NCBI GenBank assembly: GCA_020846975.1
Contig: JADLCX010000027.1
Span: 1-64,000, forward strand
DNA: 64,000 nucleotides
Source of the DNA: Phycisphaerales bacterium
GTDB lineage: Bacteria; Planctomycetota; Phycisphaerae; Phycisphaerales; UBA1924
Reading direction: 5' to 3'
Positions 6,790-14,321 of this stretch are shown in pieces. How positions within the stretch are numbered: position 1 is the stretch's first letter; each line of letters starts with the position of its first letter. The notes under the pieces were generated by a model. It did not search any database, had not been told where the DNA came from, and saw only the letters and a list, made by a program, of their open reading frames with translations. Made by a program: the position numbers and the translations under genes.

Positions 6790-8481
6790 ATGCCCATCCA
6801 TCCACTCCCGCAGTTCGAGGCCGATCTCGCCGAGCACGACCGCGAGGTCTACGAGCGGCTCAAGCCGCCGAGCTCGGTGGTCGTCCGGTTCGGCCACCTC
6901 AAGATGGTCGGCGAGTTCCCGTACTCGGGGGAGGCCAAGCCCGGCTGCGGCTCCAAGCTCGTCGTCAAGACGCACCGCGGGACGGAACTGGGCGAGATGC
7001 TCACGAGCACGTGCCCGAACTCGGGCTGCTCGAAGAGCGTCACCCGGCAGGAGATGCTGCAGTACATCGAGAACTCGGGCGGGCGCGACTACCCGTTCTT
7101 CTCGATGCAGGGGCGCGTGCTGCGGATCGCCACGGCCGAGGACCTCAACGAGCAGGCCCGGATCGACTCGCAGACGATCCAGATGGCCAAGCAGGCCGAC
7201 GCGATCGCGCAGCGGATGCGGCTCAACATGAAGGTGGTGGATGCCGAGCCGATCATCGGCGGCGAGAAGCTCACGTTCCACTTCACCAGCGAGGACCGCG
7301 TCGATTTCCGCGAGCTGGTGAGCGAACTGGCGACGATCCACCACACCCGCATCGAGATGCGGCAGGTCGGGGCCCGCGACGAGGCCCGGCTCACCGCCGA
7401 CTACGAGCGCTGCGGCCAGCACTGCTGCTGCAAGCAGTTCCTGAAGGTCCTCAAGCCGATCAGCATGAAGTCGGCGAAGATCCAGAAGGCGACGCTCGAT
7501 CCGCTGAAGATCAGCGGGCGTTGCGGCCGCCTGATGTGCTGCCTGCGGTACGAGGATCAGACGTACGACGAACTGCGGGCCCGGCTTCCGCGCAAGAAGA
7601 CGCGCGTGAAGACTCCCGAGGGCTGGGGCACGGTGCTCGACGGACAGATCCTCACCCAACTGGTGCTGGTGCAGCTCGATTCCAACAGCGAGCACGTGGC
7701 CGTGCCCGTCGAGGATCTGGCCGACCCCGCGACCGCGGGCACGCCTCCACCACCGCCGCCGCCACCGGCCCCGGGCGCGTACGTGCCGCGCGGACCCGCG
7801 GGCGGGCCGGCTCGCGAGGTGAGGGCCAAGCGGCTCGCGCCCGGGTCCGAAGTGCAACCGCCTCAGACCGACGAGGTCGAACCCGCGGGGCAGCAGGCGG
7901 GTTCGGCGGCCGAGGGCGACTCGCCCTCGCCACCATCTTCTCCGAGCGGCCCGCGCGAACGGGGACGCGACCGGCGCGGGCCGCGACCGGAGCGGCGTGA
8001 TCGTCCGTCGCACGAGCGAGATCAGGGCCGGCCGCGGCGCGACGAGCGCGGCCAGCGCGATCCGCGTGGCCTGCGTCCGGAGTCGCCACCTCGCTCGGCA
8101 GGTCAGGGTTCGGGCCCGATGTCGGAGGTTGATGAACTGCTCGCCGAGATCGAGACCGATTTCGGCGGCGGGCGTGGGCGCGACAGCGGCCGCGATGGGG
8201 GCCGAGGTCGGGGAGGACCAGCGGCGCAGAACCGTGATCGCTCCGGGCGTCCGGCGTCCAACCAGCCGCCGGCGGCGCGCGATCCTCAAGGGCCGGGCGA
8301 GGAGTCGGATCTTGATGACGACGGCGGCGGAGCGGAAGAACCCGGCGAGACCGGGGGCGAGTCCTCCGGCGCGGGCGGCGCGCCGGGCGAGGGCGGCGGT
8401 CGGCGCCGACGGCGGCGGCGACGCCGGCGCGGCGGGGGCGGGGGCGGGGGCGGGGGCGGCGGGTCTGCGCCGGGAGGGTGA
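6790..8481 (+). CDS. ricT: PSP1/RicT family regulatory protein with long disordered RG-rich tail
   Basis: Residues 1-310 match the PSP1 C-terminal domain family (RicT/YaaT). They include KLVVKTHRGTELG, the cysteine cluster RCGQHCCCKQFL and ISGRCGRLMCCLRYE. In Bacillus RicT these cysteines help the RicA-RicF-RicT complex bind Fe-S clusters and affect RNase Y-dependent mRNA maturation; the same role here is an inference. Family members are usually about 280-310 residues, but this one has 563. The extra 250 residues are low complexity: a Pro-rich linker, Arg-Gly-Asp-rich runs resembling RNA-binding RGG tails, then RRRRRRR and a poly-Gly end encoded by GGGGGC repeats. It stands alone with a strong terminator after it. 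ATG 6790 is the first codon giving the conserved N-terminus. Confidence 0.85.
   Translation: MPIHPLPQFEADLAEHDREVYERLKPPSSVVVRFGHLKMVGEFPYSGEAKPGCGSKLVVKTHRGTELGEMLTSTCPNSGCSKSVTRQEMLQYIENSGGRDYPFFSMQGRVLRIATAEDLNEQARIDSQTIQMAKQADAIAQRMRLNMKVVDAEPIIGGEKLTFHFTSEDRVDFRELVSELATIHHTRIEMRQVGARDEARLTADYERCGQHCCCKQFLKVLKPISMKSAKIQKATLDPLKISGRCGRLMCCLRYEDQTYDELRARLPRKKTRVKTPEGWGTVLDGQILTQLVLVQLDSNSEHVAVPVEDLADPATAGTPPPPPPPPAPGAYVPRGPAGGPAREVRAKRLAPGSEVQPPQTDEVEPAGQQAGSAAEGDSPSPPSSPSGPRERGRDRRGPRPERRDRPSHERDQGRPRRDERGQRDPRGLRPESPPRSAGQGSGPMSEVDELLAEIETDFGGGRGRDSGRDGGRGRGGPAAQNRDRSGRPASNQPPAARDPQGPGEESDLDDDGGGAEEPGETGGESSGAGGAPGEGGGRRRRRRRRRRGGGGGGGGGGGSAPGG
8434..8457 (+). repeat. GGGGGC hexanucleotide tandem repeat
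   Basis: Four uninterrupted GGGGGC units inside the 3' end of the ricT-like gene encode poly-Gly. The run could form a G-quadruplex and could expand or contract; loss or gain of whole units keeps the reading frame. Confidence 0.8.
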
Positions 8482-8503
8482 ATCGCCGGGGTCAAAAAGC
8501 AAC

Positions 8504-8528
8504 GGGGCCGACCTTGAAGGTCGGCCCC
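8504..8528 (+). terminator. Terminator after ricT-like gene
   Basis: The stem GGGGCCGACC/GGTCGGCCCC (10 perfect pairs, loop TTGAA) is followed by GCTTTC. It lies 22 nt after the stop codon at 8481. Confidence 0.85.
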
Positions 8529-8716
8529 GCTTTCGATCAGGCGCTCACGAGGGGGCCAGGGCTTACGTCGCCCGAGAGGCCCCGATCATGGTTTCGGCCG
8601 CCGACTTTCGGCGACCTCCCCTCACCCCAAATCTCTCTCTCGCCGGAATGAGTCGACCCGCGAGGGCTTGGCGTTTGCGCCTTTCGGCACGAGGCCCTCA
8701 CGGGGGTTGAAGGGCC

Positions 8717-8782
8717 TTAGCGGCTCTTCTTCTTGGCGGTCTTCTTCTTGCCAGCCTTCTTCTTGGTCTTCTTCTTGGCCAT
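8717..8782 (-). CDS. 21-residue lysine-rich peptide
   Basis: The ORF track frame (8717..8938) is too long. AGGAG sits 10 nt upstream of the ATG at 8782, which gives a 21-residue product starting MAKKKTKKK and containing 12 lysines in regular KKK blocks separated by T, AG, TA and S. Similar KKK-block peptides or tails occur in planctomycetes and resemble histone-H1-like DNA-binding tails. Nucleoid or RNA binding is an inference from charge only. It is divergent from dapB, and the 211-nt space between them carries an 8-bp palindrome at 8888-8908. Confidence 0.6.
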   Translation of the reverse strand: MAKKKTKKKAGKKKTAKKKSR

Positions 8783-8887
8783 CTTGCGGTTCTCCTCGAC
8801 TCCCAACGGAGGCCCGTGAGGGCGCGTTTGGAGACGGTTGAATGACTCGAGCGGCTCGGAGCGCCTGATTGCTTGATCCGCTGCGTT

Positions 8888-8908
8888 GACATCCGTACGC
8901 CGGATGTC
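8888..8908. promoter_or_regulatory. Palindromic site between Lys-rich peptide gene and dapB
   Basis: GACATCCG-tacgc-CGGATGTC is a perfect 8-bp inverted repeat with a 5-nt spacer, centred between two divergent genes. The size fits a dimeric regulator's operator, but no such regulator is encoded nearby. Confidence 0.5.
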
Positions 8909-8962
8909 GCTGGTGTGTATCGGGCGATGTGCTACCACATCTTGAGCGACACATGCGCACGA

Positions 8963-8968
8963 TACACT
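8963..8968 (+). promoter_or_regulatory. -10 element for dapB
   Basis: TACACT, with TTGAGC at 8942-8947 (15-nt spacer) as a possible -35. The predicted transcript has a leader of about 20 nt with CGGAG before the ATG at 8994, so this gene is not leaderless. Confidence 0.45.
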
Positions 8969-8993
8969 GAAACGGTTGCGGAGTGCAAGTCAA

Positions 8994-9758
8994 ATGGACG
9001 GATCATCCACACCGATCATCGTGTTCGGCGCCTCGGGGCGCATGGGTTCGCGCGTGTGCGCGCTGGCGAGCGAGGACCGCGCGTACCGCTTGATCGGCGC
9101 GATCGTGCGCGCGAGATCGGCGCGCGAAGGGCAGACGGTGCGCGACGCGCGCGACGGCGCAGCGGTGTTCACAAACCCCTTGAAATCAAGGGGTTTGCTC
9201 GCGGCGAGGGGAGCAGTGATCATCGACTTCTCGAGCGACTCGGGCGCCGGTGAATCGCTCGCGCTGGCGCTCGATACCGGCGCGGCGCTGGTGATCGGAA
9301 CGACCGCGCTGTCGAGCGCGACGATCGATCGGTTGCGCGCCGAATCGGACAAAATCGCATTGTTGATAACTCCAAACACGTCCATCGGCGTCGCGGCGGC
9401 CTCGGACGCGGTGAGGTCGCTCGCTCGAACGCTCGGAAACGGCTACGACTGCTCGATCGTCGAGTCCCATCACAACCAGAAAAAGGATTCTCCGTCGGGC
9501 ACCGCGCTGCGGCTGGCCAGCGCGGCGCGCGAGGGCGGCGCGAGGCTGCCCGATGATCAGATCGTGGCGATCCGCGGCGGCGATGTCGTGGGCGAACACA
9601 CGGTGCGCTTCGCGGGCGCGGGCGAGTACATCGAGATCACCCACCGGGCGACATCGCGTGATCTGTTCGCGCGAGGCGCGCTTCGCGCCGCGGCGTGGAT
9701 ATCCGACCGACAGCCGGGCTGGTACACCATGCACGATGTGCTGCGGATCGGAGCATGA
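8994..9758 (+). CDS. dapB: 4-hydroxy-tetrahydrodipicolinate reductase
   Basis: DapB reduces 4-hydroxy-tetrahydrodipicolinate with NAD(P)H in the lysine/diaminopimelate pathway. The nucleotide-binding loop VFGASGRMGSRV is at the N-terminus. VIGTT, ITPNTSIGV and the catalytic/substrate region ESHHNQKKDSPSGTALRLA follow in the right order, and the C-terminus RGALRAAAWISDRQPGWYTMHDVL is typical. The start at 8994 (254 residues) has a ribosome site; the six extra codons from 8976 do not. The coding sequence contains a perfect 12-bp palindrome at 9172-9197, in the variable stretch between the first Rossmann strands. Cytoplasmic. No other dap gene is present. Confidence 0.92.
   Translation: MDGSSTPIIVFGASGRMGSRVCALASEDRAYRLIGAIVRARSAREGQTVRDARDGAAVFTNPLKSRGLLAARGAVIIDFSSDSGAGESLALALDTGAALVIGTTALSSATIDRLRAESDKIALLITPNTSIGVAAASDAVRSLARTLGNGYDCSIVESHHNQKKDSPSGTALRLASAAREGGARLPDDQIVAIRGGDVVGEHTVRFAGAGEYIEITHRATSRDLFARGALRAAAWISDRQPGWYTMHDVLRIGA
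9172..9197. repeat. Perfect 12-bp palindrome inside dapB
   Basis: CAAACCCCTTGA-AA-TCAAGGGGTTTG lies entirely within the reading frame and encodes TNPLKSRG. It resembles a small intergenic-type hairpin element captured in a coding sequence. Confidence 0.85.
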
Positions 9759-9834
9759 TCAACCATGATGGTCGCACGTTCGCGACATCATGCCCGACAC
9801 ACCGCGAGCACGCACCACGCGCGGACGGACCGAT

Positions 9835-10455
9835 TCAGTGCTTCCGGTGGGCCCTTTTCGGCTCGGACTTGAAGATGCTGAACAGCGAGCGCGTGGGCTT
9901 GGTTTCCACCGGCGCGGACTCGAAGGGCTTGTCGGTTGGCTGCTTGGCTTCGTTGACCGGCTTGATGACCGACGGAGTCGGCGTCTCGCGCGAGAAGATC
10001 GATGTCAGGACGGTTCCGTTGATGCGGTTGTAGAGCGTGGTGGCTTCATCATCGCTCACCATGACCGGCACGCGGGCACGAACGATTCCCTGATATGGGT
10101 TGTACCAGAAGGACGCGAGCGACCTGTCGATCGTCATGCGCACGGGCGGGTGGATGAAGTCGGCCTGCTGCGTGCCGGCAACTTCGACCCAGGGACGGTC
10201 GTGATCGACCAGCGGGTTGTCGGGGGCGCGGTCCTCGAACCATGCCGGGTCGATGGTGACGGGCCAGCCGCGGCTGTTGAGTTCGGTGGACTTGCTCGCG
10301 GCGCGGTACTTCACCTCGAGGTCCATGCGGCGCAGGTCGGACTCGGCGCGGCCCACCAGGGCGTCCTTGTCACGCTGCTCGCGTTGAATATAGAGGTACC
10401 CTCCGACGAGGGCGGCCGCGCCGAGCAGGGCCACGACATCACGCATCCAGCGCAT
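9835..10455 (-). CDS. Membrane-anchored hypothetical protein
   Basis: The product has 206 residues, with AGGAG 7 nt upstream of the ATG. A single N-terminal hydrophobic segment (DVVALLGAAALVGGYLYI, about residues 6-23) is followed by a charged helix. A compact extracytoplasmic-looking domain (about residues 60-150) contains GWPVTIDPAWFEDRAPDNP and ASFWYNPYQGIVRARVPV. The C-terminal 50 residues are Pro/Lys-rich and basic (KSEPKRAHRKH). It resembles a group of Phycisphaerae proteins of unknown function. It converges with dapB (76 nt apart) and diverges from the M16-like gene. Confidence 0.7.
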   Translation of the reverse strand: MRWMRDVVALLGAAALVGGYLYIQREQRDKDALVGRAESDLRRMDLEVKYRAASKSTELNSRGWPVTIDPAWFEDRAPDNPLVDHDRPWVEVAGTQQADFIHPPVRMTIDRSLASFWYNPYQGIVRARVPVMVSDDEATTLYNRINGTVLTSIFSRETPTPSVIKPVNEAKQPTDKPFESAPVETKPTRSLFSIFKSEPKRAHRKH

Positions 10456-10626
10456 AGAGGCGCTCCTGAGAGAGACCAGCGATCGCAGCCGTGTATCGGC
10501 CCTGCCGGATCACAGCTTGGGTCGGGGTTGACGGCTGACACGGCGCTCGTGGAGGGATGTGCCGGATGCACGGGCGGGCTGTTCCGGCCGCGCAGGAGGG
10601 CACGATCGTGACGGTGGCGAGGGCAA

Positions 10627-10632
10627 TACACT
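10627..10632 (+). promoter_or_regulatory. -10 element for M16-like gene
   Basis: TACACT lies 27 nt before the ATG at 10660, leaving a short leader containing GAGGG. The -35 is not clear. Confidence 0.4.
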
Positions 10633-10659
10633 GGGGGCCAATAACGAGGGCCCCGAAGC

Positions 10660-11925
10660 ATGTCCGAAGTCTCTGTGCGCACGCTCGCGTGCGGAATGCC
10701 CCTGATCGTCGAGGCCATGCCGGGTGTGCGCTCGGTGGGCGTGACGTGGCTGTTGCCGGCGGGCGCCTCGACCGATCCCGCGACTCGCGAGGGTCTGAGC
10801 ACGATGTGGAGCGAGCTCCTGCTCCGCGGCGCGGGGGAGCTGGATTCGCACGCCCAGGCCGACGCCATGGACAGGCTGGGCATCAGCCGCGGCGCGGACG
10901 CCTCGACGCACCACATGCGGCTGTCGTTCACGCTGCTGGGCTCGCGGGTCGCGGAATCGCTGCCGGTCATCGTGGACATGGTTCGACGGCCGCGGATGGA
11001 CGAGTCGGCCATCGAACCGAGCCGGGACCTGGCGATCCAGTCGATCGAGTCGCTGGCGGATGATCCGCAGCAGCGGGCGGTGCTGGCGCTGCGCGAGCGG
11101 CACAACCCGCCGCCGTTCAACCGTTCGGGGATGGGGACGATCGAGGGGTTGAACGCGATCACCCGCGCGGACCTTGTGGACGGCTGGTCTCGGCAGGCGC
11201 GGCCCCAAGGATCGATCCTCGCGTTCGCGGGGGACCTCGGCGCGGCGGGCGGGATCGACGGGCTTGCGCGGCGGCTCGACGGACTGCTTGCGGGCTGGAG
11301 CGGGGGGGCGCCGGCGGTCGTCACGGGCGAGGCCGCGCGACGCGGCGGTTACCACCACATCGAGGACCAGTCGGCGCAGGTGCAGATCGTGCTGATGTAC
11401 GATGCGCCCGCGGAGCGGGCCGAGGACTCGCGTCTGGAACGGGTCGTCTCGTCGGTGCTCTCGGGCGGGATGTCGGCGCGGCTGTTCGCCGAGGTCCGCG
11501 AGAAGCGTGGCCTGTGCTACTCGGTGAACCAGAGCTACGCGGCCGACCGGGACTGGGGACGCTGCATGGCCTATGTCGGCACGACGCCGGAGCGGGCCCA
11601 GGAGTCGCTGGACGTGCTGATGGCGGAACTTCGCCGCATCAACACGGCCGGAGGCGCGATCACGCGCGACGAGTTCGATCGCGCGCTGATCGGGATCAAG
11701 AGCGGGCTGGTGATGTCGGGCGAATCGACCGGCGCGAGGGCCGGCGCGCTGGCGGGCGACCAGTTCCGGCTGGGACGGCCCAGGACGCTGGACGATGTGG
11801 CGGAGCGGTACGCCTCGATCAGGCTGGACGAGGTGAACGCCTACCTCTCGCGAAGGACGCTCGGGGAAGTAACCGTGGTGACCCTGGGGAAGGCGGAGTT
11901 GAAGCGCGAGCTCGATGGCAACTGA
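10660..11925 (+). CDS. M16 peptidase-like protein lacking the zinc-binding motif
   Basis: The 421 residues contain two M16-type halves. The second is clear from EKRGLCYSVNQSYAADRDWG and the following TTPERAQESLDVLMAEL. In active M16 peptidases the first half carries HxxEH; the equivalent position here reads GLSTMWSELLLRGAG, with Thr, Ser and Glu at the ligand positions. The protein should therefore not bind catalytic zinc in the usual way. Inactive M16 subunits normally pair with an active one, but no partner gene is in the window. There is no signal peptide, so a cytoplasmic location is expected. The frame and start are clear (ATG 10660, promoter 27 nt upstream). Confidence 0.82.
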   Translation: MSEVSVRTLACGMPLIVEAMPGVRSVGVTWLLPAGASTDPATREGLSTMWSELLLRGAGELDSHAQADAMDRLGISRGADASTHHMRLSFTLLGSRVAESLPVIVDMVRRPRMDESAIEPSRDLAIQSIESLADDPQQRAVLALRERHNPPPFNRSGMGTIEGLNAITRADLVDGWSRQARPQGSILAFAGDLGAAGGIDGLARRLDGLLAGWSGGAPAVVTGEAARRGGYHHIEDQSAQVQIVLMYDAPAERAEDSRLERVVSSVLSGGMSARLFAEVREKRGLCYSVNQSYAADRDWGRCMAYVGTTPERAQESLDVLMAELRRINTAGGAITRDEFDRALIGIKSGLVMSGESTGARAGALAGDQFRLGRPRTLDDVAERYASIRLDEVNAYLSRRTLGEVTVVTLGKAELKRELDGN

Positions 11926-11931
11926 ATCGGG

Positions 11932-12031
11932 CAACGCGGAGATCTCGGCGAAGCCACAGAGGACGCAGAGAAGCGCCCTGAATCAAGAACGTCGTTGCGC
12001 CCGCTGAGCACCCTCCTCGCCCTCTGCGTTG
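11932..12031. repeat. Intergenic inverted-repeat element (CAACGCGGAG family), short copy
   Basis: The 100-bp segment is bounded by CAACGCGGAG (11932-11941) and CTCTGCGTTG (12022-12031), a 9/10 inverted match. It contains the internal motif ATCAAGAA. The element at 42426-42672 has the same ends and motif. It starts 7 nt after the M16-like gene's stop codon. Confidence 0.65.
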
Positions 12032-12057
12032 TCCGGGATCGAGTTCCACGATTCCGG

Positions 12058-12063
12058 TACACT
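12058..12063 (+). promoter_or_regulatory. -10 element for ABC permease gene
   Basis: TACACT followed by seven C residues leads directly to the GTG at 12071. It fixes the start within ORF 12029..13834. Confidence 0.5.
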
Positions 12064-12070
12064 CCCCCCC

Positions 12071-13834
12071 GTGCCGGCCCTTCCCCACCGCCACATCTCC
12101 CGGTTGGCCTCGCAGTACTCGCTGATCGGCGTGCTGCTGGTGGTGCTGGGGGTGACGCTGCTCTACCCGATTTTTCTCACCGTTCGCGGCGCGTTCATCG
12201 CACACACCGAGTCGGGCGACCGGCTCACGCTGGTCAACTTCCTGCTCCTGTTCGAGGACCCGGCGATCGTGCGGGGGTTCGTGAACACCCTGCTGGTGGC
12301 CGCGGCCTCGACGGGGCTGAGCATCGTGCTGGCCCTGCCGCTGGCCGTGGTTGCGGCCAAGTACACCTACCCGCTCAAGCCGGTGTTCAACGCGATCATC
12401 CTCGTGCCCTTGATCCTGCCGCCGTTCGTCGGGGCGATCGGCATGGCCGCGCTGATGGGGCGCGAGGGCGGGATCAACGCCCTGCTGGGGACCGAGTTCG
12501 ACTTCCTCGGGCGGGCCAAGTTCTGGGGCGTCGCGCTGGTCAACGCGCTGCACCTTTATCCGGTGATCTACCTGAACGCCACGGCCGCGCTGGCGAACCT
12601 CGATCCCGCGCTCGAGGAGGCCGCCGACAACCTCGGCGCGGGGCCGTGGCGACGCTTCTTCAAGATCACGCTCCCCTTGATCCGGCCCGGCCTGTTCGCG
12701 GGCGCGACGATCGTGTTCATCTTCGCGCTGACGGAGATCGGCACCCCCCTGGCGTTTGACTACAACCAGGTCACGCCGGTGCAGATCTTCGTGAAACTCA
12801 AGGCGGTCGAGGCCTCGGCCGAGCCCTACGCGCTGACGGTCGCGATGCTCGCGCTGGCGCTGGCGATCTACGCCCTGGGCAAGTTCGTCTTCGGCCGCGC
12901 GGGCTACGCGATGTACTCCAAGGCCAGCCGCGCCGCGGGCGAGCGGGCGCTGGCGGGCCCCGGGGCGTGGATCGCGACGGGGGCGTTCACGGTCGTGACG
13001 CTGCTGGCGATGCTGCCGCACATCGGCGTGGTGCTCACCGCCCTGGCGGCGCCGGCATCGTGGTACAAGTCGGTCGTGCCGCGGTCGTTCACGCTCAACA
13101 ACTTTCAGGAGGCGCTGACGCACCCGGAGGCGTTCAACTCGATCGTCGTGAGCCTCAAACTGGCCTCGGCGAGCGTCGTGCTGAACATGACGATCGGGCT
13201 GCTGGTGGCGTACGTGATCGTGAGGACGCGGGTTCGCGGGCGCGGCGTGCTCGACGCCCTGTGCATGCTGCCACTGGCGGTGCCGGGGCTGGTCATGGCC
13301 TTCGGCTACGTGGCGATGACGCTGCAGTGGCCGTTCAAGGGCGATCTGAACATCCTGGGCATCGGCATCCCCGCGGTGTTCACGGGGGTCACGATCTTCG
13401 GGTCCGATCCGAACCCGTTCCCGCTGCTGATCGTGGTGTACGCGGTGCGTCGGCTTCCGTACGTCGTGCGATCGGCGGTGAGCGGGCTGGAACAGACCTC
13501 GGGCGAACTGGAAGAGGCCGCGATGAACCTCGGCGCCTCGCGCATCACGGCGGTCCGCAAGGTCATCCTGCCGCTGATCGCGGCCAACCTGATCGCGGGC
13601 GGGCTGCTGGCGTTCAGCTTCGCGATGCTGGCGGTGAGCGAGCCGCTGGTCATGGCGCAGTCGCCGCGGGACTTCCCGATCACCAGCGCGATCTACGGGT
13701 TCCTGACGCGCATGGGCGACGGACCGCATATCGCCAGCGCGATGGGCGTGTGGGGGATGGCGCTTCTGGCGGTGACGCTCGTGGGCGCGAGCGTGCTGCT
13801 GGGGAAGAAGTTGGGGTCGATCTTCAGGGTGTAG
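12071..13834 (+). CDS. Fused two-domain ABC permease (Fe3+/phosphonate/thiamine FbpB-ThiP type)
   Basis: The 587-residue permease has about twelve transmembrane helices in two binding-protein-dependent permease domains. Each carries an EAA loop: LEEAADNLGAGPWRRFFKITLP in the first half and LEEAAMNLGASRITAVRKVILP in the second. The first shows the family's E-A-A---G and the second is equally intact. Covalent fusion of the two halves is typical of the iron(III), 2-aminoethylphosphonate and thiamine uptake permeases. No periplasmic binding protein or ATPase is adjacent, so the substrate cannot be named and the partners must be encoded elsewhere. GTG 12071 was chosen from the adjoining -10 element; the frame from 12029 would begin inside the repeat element. 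Confidence 0.85.
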   Translation: MPALPHRHISRLASQYSLIGVLLVVLGVTLLYPIFLTVRGAFIAHTESGDRLTLVNFLLLFEDPAIVRGFVNTLLVAAASTGLSIVLALPLAVVAAKYTYPLKPVFNAIILVPLILPPFVGAIGMAALMGREGGINALLGTEFDFLGRAKFWGVALVNALHLYPVIYLNATAALANLDPALEEAADNLGAGPWRRFFKITLPLIRPGLFAGATIVFIFALTEIGTPLAFDYNQVTPVQIFVKLKAVEASAEPYALTVAMLALALAIYALGKFVFGRAGYAMYSKASRAAGERALAGPGAWIATGAFTVVTLLAMLPHIGVVLTALAAPASWYKSVVPRSFTLNNFQEALTHPEAFNSIVVSLKLASASVVLNMTIGLLVAYVIVRTRVRGRGVLDALCMLPLAVPGLVMAFGYVAMTLQWPFKGDLNILGIGIPAVFTGVTIFGSDPNPFPLLIVVYAVRRLPYVVRSAVSGLEQTSGELEEAAMNLGASRITAVRKVILPLIAANLIAGGLLAFSFAMLAVSEPLVMAQSPRDFPITSAIYGFLTRMGDGPHIASAMGVWGMALLAVTLVGASVLLGKKLGSIFRV

Positions 13835-13891
13835 GAGCCCATACGGCGGCGTGGCCTGCTCTGGCGGAAGACCGACGCACGCAGAAATACA

Positions 13892-13921
13892 CACGACCTG
13901 CCCCAGGGCGGGCAGGTCGTG
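13892..13921. terminator. Bidirectional hairpin between convergent permease and lipoprotein genes
   Basis: CACGACCTGCCC and GGGCAGGTCGTG form a 12-bp perfect stem. On the minus strand it is followed by TGTATTTCTG, which is moderately T-rich. Confidence 0.7.
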
Positions 13922-13958
13922 GCACGGATCAGATCGGAGCGTCACCTGGCAGGGAGGC

Positions 13959-14162
13959 TCAGTGGCCGCCGGCGGGCTTCTCGGCGGGCTTGGTTTCCGC
14001 GGGCTTGTCCGCGGGCTTGGTGTCGGCCGGCTTGGTCTCGGCGGGCTTGGCCGCGGGCGCGGCCGGTTTCGCGGGCGCGGGGGCGGGCTTCTCCTCGCAA
14101 GCGCCCAGGCCCACACAAGCGCACAACGCCAAACCCGGCAGAACCAGCTTCGATGCCTTCAT
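13959..14162 (-). CDS. Small lipoprotein with Lys-Pro-Ala repeat
   Basis: AAGGAG sits 7 nt upstream of the ATG at 14162; the ORF track entries starting further out are too long. The 67-residue product has a signal peptide with the lipobox LGAC (cleavage before Cys22). The mature chain is built almost wholly of AKP, AETKP and ADKP repeats ending GGH. It is probably an extended, flexible envelope-tethered peptide crossing part of the periplasm or cell wall. A TACACT promoter lies about 75 nt upstream (14240-14245). The repeats are low complexity and give no family assignment. Confidence 0.75.
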   Translation of the reverse strand: MKASKLVLPGLALCACVGLGACEEKPAPAPAKPAAPAAKPAETKPADTKPADKPAETKPAEKPAGGH

Positions 14163-14239
14163 GTTCCAACTCCTTGTGTTTTCGACCGCGCGCCGACGCC
14201 CTACGCTCGCCGCGTCGCGGGTCGAGTTGAGATTGACCA

Positions 14240-14245
14240 AGTGTA
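14240..14245 (-). promoter_or_regulatory. -10 element for small lipoprotein gene
   Basis: TACACT on the minus strand gives a leader of about 70 nt before the ATG at 14162, with AAGGAG near its end. Confidence 0.35.
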
Positions 14246-14321
14246 TCACGGCCGCGTTCGTCGCGGATCGGGCCGGACTCGTGATTGGGAACCGGGCGTG
14301 CCGGGTTTTGCACGCCGCTGC

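Noticed and set aside
6355-8502. 715-codon minus-strand ORF over the ricT-like gene
   Set aside because: Antisense shadow; the plus-strand frame has conserved RicT motifs.
11819-14116. 765-codon minus-strand ORF over the ABC permease
   Set aside because: Antisense to a clearly recognised permease; Arg/His/Gln-rich shadow sequence.
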